This document shows positions 57,122-64,000 of a stretch of DNA of 64,000 nt, in pieces. The translations under genes were made by a program, and so were the position numbers. Positions within the stretch are counted from its first letter, which is position 1; each line of letters begins with the position of its first letter. Source of the stretch: Roseburia sp. (lineage in GTDB: Bacteria; Bacillota; Clostridia; Lachnospirales; Lachnospiraceae); contig JAPFDX010000001.1 of the NCBI GenBank assembly GCA_026168605.1, positions 248,001-312,000 on the forward strand, written 5' to 3'. The notes below the pieces were generated by a model that did not search any database, was not told the DNA's origin, and worked only from the letters and a program-made list of their open reading frames with translations.

Positions 57122-59083
57122 TTATACGATCCTTTTAAACTTTTTCTCAATCTCGTATCGGCTCATCGAGATGATCGTCGGTCTGCCGTGCGGGCAGTGG
57201 TATGGATTCTCGAGCGTTAAAAGCTCGTCGATCAGCCGCTCCGCCTCCGTGCGGCTTAAGCGGCTGCCGCCCTTTACCGCCGCCTTGCAGGAAAGCGATG
57301 CGACTTTCTCCAAAATCTGTTCCGGCGCTTCCCTTCCGCTGATACCGCTAAAATCATCCAGCATTTCAAGGAGCATACGCTCCGGGTCAATGCCGTCAAA
57401 TTCTGCCGGAATGGCGTTGACGGCATACTCTTTGCCGCCGAACGGCTCGATCTCATAGCCAAACTGCCGGATCACATCCCCATACCGCGCGAGCATTTCC
57501 TGCTCCTCTGCGCTCAGGGTGAGTATGACGGGCGGGCTTAGAGCCTGCGAGGAAAACTCCTGCGTGCGCACACGCGCCATCGTGCGCTCATAGAGCACCT
57601 TCTCGTGCGCGGCGTGCTGGTCGATCACAAAAAGCTTGTCCTCATATTCGATCAGCCAGTAAGTGTCAAACAACTGTCCGATGATCCGGTGGGACTTTGC
57701 GGCGTCTGCCGTCAAGAATTCTTTGTCCTGCTCCAAAAGAGTCTGCTGTATGTAAACCGCAGGGGTTTCTGTTGCCATGTAAGCGCTCTGCTCCTGCACC
57801 ACTTCCCCATGCAAAATTTCGGGAGAAGATGGGCTTTTCACATCAGGCACTGTTTCAGATACAGGGACAGTCTTCTTTCCTGTCTGCCCGCCGAGCAGCT
57901 TTTCAAACACGCCAAGGTTTTCTGCCTCCGCATGGCGGTCTCTCTCCGGGTATTTGATCTCATAGGGACTGTCCGCGCGGACGGCTTCACGGATCTGCTG
58001 TATCCGCCGCTTCTCAAACGGCTCCGGTGTATGTGCAGGAATGGGCGCGCGCGTCTGTTCCTTTTTCGCCTCCACCGGGACGTCCGGGATCAATTCCTTG
58101 TGCGTCAGCGCATCCCGGATGATCTGGTAAAGCCTGCGGTAGATCTCCTCGTTGCTGGAAAAGCGCAGTTCCATCTTCGTCGGGTGAACGTTGACGTCGA
58201 GAAGTTCACTGTCAAACGTAAAATATAGGACGCAGAACGGATACTGGTGCTGCATCAGAAATCCTTTGTACGCCTCCTCGACCGCCTTTGACAGCAGTGA
58301 GCTTTTGATATAGCGCCCGTTGATAAAATAGCTCTCGTAATTGCGGTTGCCGCGGGAAACCACCGGCTTTCCGATAAAGCCGTGCACGGAAAACAGCTCG
58401 TTTTCGGCGTGTACCGGCAGCAGCGCCGCCGTGATGTCCCTCCCGTAAACATGATAGATCAGATCTTTTTCATTGGAATTTCCGGAGGTGTGCAGCTTCG
58501 CCTGCCCGTTGCTGATAAACTTAAAGGAGACGTCCGGATGCGACAGCGCAAGGCGCTCCATCAGATCTCCGATATAATTTCCCTCCGTCTGCGCGGTCTT
58601 TAAAAATTTGCGCCGCGCGGGTGTATTGTAAAAGAGGTTGCGCACAATAAAGGTCGTACCGTCGGGTGCGCCGACCTCCTCGTTTTCTTTTTCCTTCGAG
58701 CCCTCAATGACATAGCGCGTGCCGGTGAGCTCACCGTTTGTCTTTGTGATAAGCTCCACCTGTGAGACTGCCGCGATGCTCGATAACGCCTCCCCGCGGA
58801 AGCCCAGCGAACGCACGCACAGCAAGTCCTCAATGCTCTTGATCTTGCTGGTGGAATGGCGCAAAAAGGCGAGCGGAACCTGCGCCCGCTCAATGCCGCA
58901 GCCGTTGTCGGTGATGCGGATAAACGAGATGCCGCCCTCCTTGATCTCCACGGTGACTGCGGACGCTTTCGCGTCGATCGCGTTCTCCACCAGCTCCTTG
59001 ACCACGGAGGAAGGGCGTTCCACCACCTCTCCCGCCGCAATCTTATCGATCGTCTCCTGACTTAATAATGTAATCTGAGGCAT
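57122..59083 (-). CDS. mutL: DNA mismatch repair protein MutL
   Basis: A 653-residue MutL. The GHKL ATPase domain (about 1-330) has ELVENAIDAKA, RITDNGCGIERAQ and RSLGFRGEALSSIAAVS. The linker is at about 335-450. The C-terminal domain has the endonuclease motif DQHAAHEKVLYE and a late SCKAAVKGG and CPHGRPT, so it should carry the nicking endonuclease activity of MutLs from bacteria without MutH. GAAGGAGG precedes the ATG. mutS is directly upstream. Confidence 0.97.
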   Translation of the reverse strand: MPQITLLSQETIDKIAAGEVVERPSSVVKELVENAIDAKASAVTVEIKEGGISFIRITDNGCGIERAQVPLAFLRHSTSKIKSIEDLLCVRSLGFRGEALSSIAAVSQVELITKTNGELTGTRYVIEGSKEKENEEVGAPDGTTFIVRNLFYNTPARRKFLKTAQTEGNYIGDLMERLALSHPDVSFKFISNGQAKLHTSGNSNEKDLIYHVYGRDITAALLPVHAENELFSVHGFIGKPVVSRGNRNYESYFINGRYIKSSLLSKAVEEAYKGFLMQHQYPFCVLYFTFDSELLDVNVHPTKMELRFSSNEEIYRRLYQIIRDALTHKELIPDVPVEAKKEQTRAPIPAHTPEPFEKRRIQQIREAVRADSPYEIKYPERDRHAEAENLGVFEKLLGGQTGKKTVPVSETVPDVKSPSSPEILHGEVVQEQSAYMATETPAVYIQQTLLEQDKEFLTADAAKSHRIIGQLFDTYWLIEYEDKLFVIDQHAAHEKVLYERTMARVRTQEFSSQALSPPVILTLSAEEQEMLARYGDVIRQFGYEIEPFGGKEYAVNAIPAEFDGIDPERMLLEMLDDFSGISGREAPEQILEKVASLSCKAAVKGGSRLSRTEAERLIDELLTLENPYHCPHGRPTIISMSRYEIEKKFKRIV

Positions 59084-59100
59084 AGATCCTCCTTCTTGTC

Positions 59101-61752
59101 CTACCAGCGGTTTTTGACCTTATTCTGTAACTCGTACAGTTTGTTGAGCGCCTCGACCGGCGTGAGATTGCCCACGTCGACGTTGCGCAGCTCCTCGATG
59201 ATATCGTCGTCCCGCACCGTATCAAACAGTGACATCTGTGTCAGATCGACCTCGTCCAGATGCTCCTTTTTCTTTTTCCCGGAGGATGCGCCCGTGCCTA
59301 CCTCGATGCCGCGCGCCACGGAAGCGATGTCATTTGCGATCAGCTCCTCGACGATCTCCTTTGCGCGCTCGATCACAGAATCCGGAACCCCCGCCAGCTT
59401 TGCGACCTGAATCCCGTAGCTTTTATCCGCGCCGCCCTTTACGATCTTGCGCAGAAATACAATGTCGTCGCCCTTTTCCTTGACGGCGATACAGTAGTTA
59501 TTGACGTTGCCAAGCTTTCCCTCAAGCTCTGTCAGCTCGTGGTAATGCGTCGCAAACAGCGTCTTTGCGCCGAGCAGCTTCGGGTTGCTGATATGCTCCA
59601 CGACCGCCCAGGCGATGCTAAGGCCGTCAAAGGTGCTCGTGCCCCTTCCGATCTCATCGAGGATCAGCAGGGAGTCCGCGGTCGCATTGCGCAGGATATT
59701 GGCGACCTCATTCATCTCGACCATAAAGGTACTCTGTCCGCTTGCGAGGTCGTCCGATGCGCCGACGCGCGTAAAAATACGGTCCACGATCCCGATTTTC
59801 GCGGAGGATGCCGGGACATAGCTTCCGATCTGCGCCATCAGCACGATCAGCGCCGTCTGGCGCATATAGGTGGATTTTCCCGCCATGTTCGGCCCGGTGA
59901 TAATGGAAATACGGTGATTGCCGTTGTCCAGATAGGTGTCATTGTCGATGAACATATCGTTCGTGATCATTTTCTCCACCACCGGATGACGTCCGTTTTT
60001 GATGTCGATCACACCGTTCTCATTCATTTTCGGGCGGCAGTAATTGTTCTGGTCCGCTACAAGGGCAAGGGAGGCAAAGACGTCGAGTCCCGCCAGCGCC
60101 TTTGCCGTCCGCTGGATGCGCACGACCTGCTCCGCAATCTTCCCACGCACCTCACAGAATAAGTCATATTCGAGCGTGACGAGCTTGTCCTCCGCCCCGA
60201 GGATCATGTCCTCAAGTTCTTTTAATTCCGGCGTAATATAGCGCTCGGCGTTCGCGAGCGTCTGCTTGCGCAGAAAATAGTCGGGCACGAGATCCCGGTA
60301 CGAATTGGTGACCTCCAGATAGTAGCCGAACACCTTGTTGTATTTGACCCGTAGATTTTTGATCCCTGTCTTTTCGCGCTCCTTTTCCTCGAGCTCTGCA
60401 AGCCAGCGTTTTCCCTCGGTCTTGGCGTTGCGGTATCTGTCAACCTCCTCGTTGTAGCCCTCCCGGATGATGCCGCCCTCGCGCACGGAGATCGGAGGTT
60501 CCTCCACGATGGCGGAGGCGATCAGTGCGTGCAGCTCCTCGAGCGTATCCATATCCGCCTGCAGCTCTTTTAAAAGCGCTCCCTCAAATTCGTCCAAAAG
60601 CGCATAGATCGGCGGCAGCATCCCGATGGAATTGCGGAATGCGATCAGGTCACGCGGATTTGCCGTCATGTATGTAACCCTCGTGATCAGACGCTCTAAG
60701 TCATAGACAGGATTTAAGTATTCCCGCAGCTCCTCACGCGTGATCACATGATCGTTCAGCTCACAGATGGCGTCCTGACGCCGCTCGATCTCCACCTTGT
60801 CAATCAACGGCTGCTCCACATAGGACCGGAGCAGTCTCGCCCCCATCGCAGTCTTTGTCTTATCGAGCACCCACAGAAGGGAGCCGCGCTTCTGCTTTTC
60901 CCGCAGCGTCTCGACAAGCTCAAGGTTGCGTCTGGTGGAGCTGTCGATGATCATATATTTTCCGGTGGAATACGGACGGATCGCAGAGATATGATCCAGA
61001 TCATTTTTCTGCGTCTCGTAGAGATACTTTAACAGCGCTCCCGCCGCGATCGTACCGCAGTTATAGTCCGCAAGTCCAAGCGCTTCCAGACTCTTTACCT
61101 TAAAATGTCCCATTAAGGTGTTTTCTGCCAGCTCGTCTCCAAAATACCACGTCTCCAGCGCATAAATTGTAATCTTGAGTCGATGATGCATATCTTCGAT
61201 ATCCACACCGCTCATATAAAAGCTCTCGTTGCATATAATTTCAGATGGCGCAAATTTATTGATCTCGTCGATCAGCTTGCGCTCGGAGTCCACCTCCGTC
61301 ACATAGAAATCCCCGGTCGAGACGTCGGCGATGGAAACGCCGTACTTGTCCGCCAGGTAGACAATGCACATGATATAATTGTTTTTGGATTCGTCCAACG
61401 CCTGCATATCAAGGTTTGTGCCCGGTGTGACAATGCGGATGACCTCGCGTTTGACAAGCCCCTTTGCGGTCTTTGGATCCTCCACCTGCTCGCAGATGGC
61501 AACCTTGTGCCCGTTTGCCACAAGCTTATTCAGATAGCTCTCCACCGCATGGAACGGGACGCCGCACATCGGGGCGCGTTCCTCCATGCCGCACTGCTTT
61601 CCGGTCAGTGTCAGCTCCAGCTCCTTCGATGCGGTAACCGCATCATCAAAAAACATCTCATAAAAATCCCCGAGCCGGTAAAAGAGAATGCAGTCCTTAT
61701 ATTCTTTTTTTGTCTGCAGATATTGCTGCATCATTGGTGTATATTCTGCCAC
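59101..61752 (-). CDS. mutS: DNA mismatch repair protein MutS
   Basis: An 883-residue MutS1. The mismatch-recognition domain (about 1-120) has CILFYRLGDFYEMFFDDA with the intercalating Phe-x-Glu. The ATPase domain has GPNMAGKSTYMRQ (Walker A), LLILDEIGRGTSTFDGLSIAWAVVE (Walker B and signature) and FATHYHELTELE. The C-terminal helix is short. AGAGGAAAAATACGTGG precedes the ATG moderately. mutS-mutL-miaA is the classical order. Confidence 0.98.
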   Translation of the reverse strand: MAEYTPMMQQYLQTKKEYKDCILFYRLGDFYEMFFDDAVTASKELELTLTGKQCGMEERAPMCGVPFHAVESYLNKLVANGHKVAICEQVEDPKTAKGLVKREVIRIVTPGTNLDMQALDESKNNYIMCIVYLADKYGVSIADVSTGDFYVTEVDSERKLIDEINKFAPSEIICNESFYMSGVDIEDMHHRLKITIYALETWYFGDELAENTLMGHFKVKSLEALGLADYNCGTIAAGALLKYLYETQKNDLDHISAIRPYSTGKYMIIDSSTRRNLELVETLREKQKRGSLLWVLDKTKTAMGARLLRSYVEQPLIDKVEIERRQDAICELNDHVITREELREYLNPVYDLERLITRVTYMTANPRDLIAFRNSIGMLPPIYALLDEFEGALLKELQADMDTLEELHALIASAIVEEPPISVREGGIIREGYNEEVDRYRNAKTEGKRWLAELEEKEREKTGIKNLRVKYNKVFGYYLEVTNSYRDLVPDYFLRKQTLANAERYITPELKELEDMILGAEDKLVTLEYDLFCEVRGKIAEQVVRIQRTAKALAGLDVFASLALVADQNNYCRPKMNENGVIDIKNGRHPVVEKMITNDMFIDNDTYLDNGNHRISIITGPNMAGKSTYMRQTALIVLMAQIGSYVPASSAKIGIVDRIFTRVGASDDLASGQSTFMVEMNEVANILRNATADSLLILDEIGRGTSTFDGLSIAWAVVEHISNPKLLGAKTLFATHYHELTELEGKLGNVNNYCIAVKEKGDDIVFLRKIVKGGADKSYGIQVAKLAGVPDSVIERAKEIVEELIANDIASVARGIEVGTGASSGKKKKEHLDEVDLTQMSLFDTVRDDDIIEELRNVDVGNLTPVEALNKLYELQNKVKNRW

Positions 61753-61764
61753 GTATTTTTCCTC

Positions 61765-63354
61765 TTATTTCTGTTTACTGTTTAGAATCGCCTCTGCAAC
61801 CTTCAGACCGTCCATCGCAGCCGAGACGATGCCGCCCGCATAGCCTGCCCCCTCCCCGCAGGGATAGATCCCGCCGACCGCAGACTCAAAAAATTCATTC
61901 CTGGGGATCCGTACCGGGGACGAGGTCCGGCTCTCCACTCCGGAGAGGATCGCGTCCTCCCTGTCAAACCCCGGCAGGAGGCGCGCAAACGTGTGCATTC
62001 CCTCGATGAAAGACTCCTCCAGCGCCTGCGGGAGCAGACCGTTTAGCGAGGAAAGCACGTGCGCTCCCTTCGTTTCACTCGCAAAATCCCCGTAGGATAC
62101 CGACGGCTGTCCCTTGCAGTAATCGCCGAACAACTGCTGTGGGATCGCCCCACCGCCGCGCTGATACGCGCGCTCCTCAAGTTTCTCCTGAAAACGTACC
62201 CCGGCAAGCGCGTCCATGCCGTCAAAATCATCCGGAGTCACCGAGACGATCACCGCGCTGTTTGCATTCGCACCGTCTCTGCCGGAATAGCTCATTCCGT
62301 TGACTGCAAGCCTTGCTGCCTCGGAGGATGCGTTGACCACATACCCGCCCGGACACATACAGAAGGAATAAACGCCTCTGCCGTTTGGCAGATTCGCCGT
62401 CACCTTGTAGGGCGCAGCCGGAAGCCGTTTCGCATAGATCTCCCCGTACTGCTGGAGATCGATCATTTCCTGCGGATGTTCCACACGGAATCCGACCGCA
62501 AAGGATTTTGCGGCGAGCGCAAGTTCCCCCTTCCCGTCCAGCATACGGAAGGTATCACGCGCGCTGTGCCCGATGGCGAGCACGACGGTATCTGCCGGTA
62601 TCCATTCGCGGTGATCAAGTTCCACCGCACAGACCCTGCCATTCTTTGTCCTGTAATCGGTCAGACAGGTCTCAAACAAAAAACGTGCCCCGGCGCGCTC
62701 CATAAAGGCGCGCATCGCAAGAATGACGTCCGAGAGGATATCCGTGCCAATATGCGGCTTGCTCTCATATAAAATATGCTCCGGAGCGCCAAACTTTACA
62801 AGGGTTTCCAGCACAAAACGGTTTCTTCCCACGGGATCTTTGACAAGTGTATTTAACTTGCCGTCCGAAAACGTACCCGCACCGCCCTCGCCAAACTGTA
62901 CGTTGGAGGAGGGATCGAGCACGCCCGTCTCCCAGAACCGCGCCACGTCCGCTGACCGCTCCTTCATACTTTTCCCGCGCTCAAGGACGATGGGACAAAT
63001 TCCCCGCAGCACAAGCGCATAGGCGCCAAACAGTCCGGCAGGACCTGCGCCGACGATTACGGGAGAAACGGGAAAATCATCCGGCGACGCCTCCGGCAGC
63101 ACATACTGCTTTGGTGTGAAAAACTGAATATTTTTATCGCGTATTTTTTTGTGGAGAGCCGCCTCGGATGCAACTGTCACGTCCACCGTATAGACATACT
63201 GCAGATGCGGCTTTCTGCGCGCGTCAATGGAACGCCGTGCGACGGCGTGGGACGTCATCTGCTCCTCCTGGATGCGCAGCAGCCTGCACACCTTCTGCAC
63301 CAGTTCTTTTTCCGTATGCCCGATCGGCAGTTTTATCTGATTGATCCGTATCAT
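61765..63354 (-). CDS. NAD(P)/FAD-dependent oxidoreductase of unknown substrate
   Basis: A 529-residue flavoprotein. An N-terminal domain (about 1-90, IRINQIKLPIGHTEKELVQK) precedes the FAD-binding loop VIVGAGPAGLFGAYALVLRG. FGEGGAGTFSDGKLNT and the C-terminal GIYPCGEGAGYAGGIVSAAMDGL are characteristic of a widespread dehydrogenase-like family (COG2509). Reaction is unknown. The ATG at 63354 overlaps the stop of the upstream gene (ATGA), showing coupling. It is 13 bases upstream of mutS. Confidence 0.9.
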   Translation of the reverse strand: MIRINQIKLPIGHTEKELVQKVCRLLRIQEEQMTSHAVARRSIDARRKPHLQYVYTVDVTVASEAALHKKIRDKNIQFFTPKQYVLPEASPDDFPVSPVIVGAGPAGLFGAYALVLRGICPIVLERGKSMKERSADVARFWETGVLDPSSNVQFGEGGAGTFSDGKLNTLVKDPVGRNRFVLETLVKFGAPEHILYESKPHIGTDILSDVILAMRAFMERAGARFLFETCLTDYRTKNGRVCAVELDHREWIPADTVVLAIGHSARDTFRMLDGKGELALAAKSFAVGFRVEHPQEMIDLQQYGEIYAKRLPAAPYKVTANLPNGRGVYSFCMCPGGYVVNASSEAARLAVNGMSYSGRDGANANSAVIVSVTPDDFDGMDALAGVRFQEKLEERAYQRGGGAIPQQLFGDYCKGQPSVSYGDFASETKGAHVLSSLNGLLPQALEESFIEGMHTFARLLPGFDREDAILSGVESRTSSPVRIPRNEFFESAVGGIYPCGEGAGYAGGIVSAAMDGLKVAEAILNSKQK

Positions 63355-64000
63355 CGCTTTTCTGATTCCTTTCTCCCACACGCCGCCTCTGCCGCATGAA
63401 CGCCCGACACATAGCCGCTCGACCATGCCCACTGCAGATTGTAGCCGCCGCAGGTGCCGTCGACGTCAAGTACCTCGCCCGCGAAATAGACACCCGGCGC
63501 AAGCTTGGACTGAAGGGTCTCCTGTTCTACCTCGCAGACAGGAATGCCTCCGGCACAGACCTGTGCCGCCTCCACGGGCTTACTTCCAATAATATCGACC
63601 TGGAAACTGCACAGCGCTTCGCAGAGACGCTCAAGCTGTCTGCCGCTCATCTGCTTTGCAGGCAGATGTAAACTGATACCGCTCTCCTTTAACAGGACGT
63701 CGCCCAGCTTTTTGTTGCACAGACCGATCAGTGCCTGCGAACAGTCCTTGTCATGCGCATAGTTGTAAAAACGCTCCGCGAGCAGCTTTTTCACATCTTC
63801 CCTGGCAAGCGACGGCAGAAAATGGATTTTTGCAGACACCGCGCGCTTTTCCTGCAGCGCCCTCGTCGCAAAGCGGCTGATCTGAAAAACCGGAATACCG
63901 GAAATCCCGTAATCGGTCAACTGCACTTCCCCCGTTTCAGAAACGGCCGCTCTCCCATCTATGTACAGCGTGACGCACGCCTCCGTCCGTATTCCCGCAA
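63351..64000 (-). CDS. BaiN/HI0933-family NAD(P)/FAD-dependent oxidoreductase, C-terminal part
   Basis: The C-terminal 216 residues or so of a flavoprotein of the HI0933/BaiN family; the frame is open to the window edge, so the N-terminal FAD loop is outside. VSETGEVQLTDYGISGIPVF, LYIDGR and the ending GEVLDVDGTCGGYNLQWAWSSGYVSG are diagnostic. BaiN takes part in bile acid dehydroxylation in a few clostridia, but most family members are uncharacterised and no bai genes are near. Its stop overlaps the next start. Confidence 0.92.
   Translation of the reverse strand, partial: AGIRTEACVTLYIDGRAAVSETGEVQLTDYGISGIPVFQISRFATRALQEKRAVSAKIHFLPSLAREDVKKLLAERFYNYAHDKDCSQALIGLCNKKLGDVLLKESGISLHLPAKQMSGRQLERLCEALCSFQVDIIGSKPVEAAQVCAGGIPVCEVEQETLQSKLAPGVYFAGEVLDVDGTCGGYNLQWAWSSGYVSGVHAAEAACGRKESEKR

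Overview
The window is ordinary chromosome from a spore-forming member of the Clostridia, most likely a Lachnospiraceae (Roseburia-like); the genus cannot be fixed from sequence alone. Supporting points are Firmicutes gene orders (yicC-remA-gmk-rpoZ; rsmD-coaD-ylbJ; rplU-prp-rpmA-obg; lexA divergent from a yneA-like gene; yggS-sepF-ylmH), an L27 with the cleavable N-terminal extension that goes with the Prp protease, Bacillus-type LexA boxes, strong AGGAGG ribosome binding sites and sigma-A promoters, and a base composition near or slightly above 50% GC. No tRNA, rRNA, CRISPR array, prophage or insertion sequence was recognised.

Layout. 1-6.7 kb: the 3' end of nadC, then a plus-strand housekeeping run (yicC, remA, gmk, rpoZ, rimO, pgsA, cinA C-terminal type, rsmD, coaD, a coiled-coil protein), ended by the convergent sporulation gene ylbJ. 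7.6-16 kb: a dipeptidase, an M23 peptidase, two pseudouridine synthases, a YgiQ-type radical SAM protein, a small DtxR-family regulator, an Eis-like acetyltransferase and recU. 16-22.4 kb: a compact histidine operon, hisZ-hisG-hisD-hisB and a HisIE whose N-terminal third is a degenerate HisF-like barrel, with an overlapping acyltransferase-3 gene. 22.4-23.5 kb: a small accessory patch (DUF6440-like protein, pentapeptide-repeat protein, a probable regulator remnant). 23.5-31.9 kb: TIGR03960 radical SAM, its TIGR03936 partner, RNase G, L21 leader-rplU-prp-rpmA, obg, yhbY, nadD, yqeK, rsfS.

31.9-36.4 kb is a strand switch: lexA and a YneA-like LysM protein share a control region carrying several LexA boxes; a PlsC-like acyltransferase, a lone Xer-type recombinase, dtd and a TtcA-like gene follow. 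From 36.5 kb almost everything is on the minus strand. One run is an HlyD-like protein, yggS, sepF, ylmH, aroB, lspA, rluD-like. A second, very long run reads from the right edge: BaiN-like flavoprotein, FAD protein, mutS, mutL, miaA, ynbB-like, radC, mreB, mreC, mreD, PBP2, minC, minD, minE, rodA, mgsA, a D,D-carboxypeptidase and a small P-loop ATPase. It joins DNA repair to rod-shape and division-site genes.

The most unusual structure is a roughly 445-bp imperfect foldback (43571-44015) between the two minus-strand runs. Its arms of about 215 bp are related inverted copies, and both could encode similar short cysteine-containing peptides. Next in interest are the HisF-like/HisI/HisE fusion lacking both HisF catalytic aspartates, the multi-box SOS control region, a roughly 240-residue insertion in PBP2, and a MinE without its usual N-terminal membrane-binding segment.
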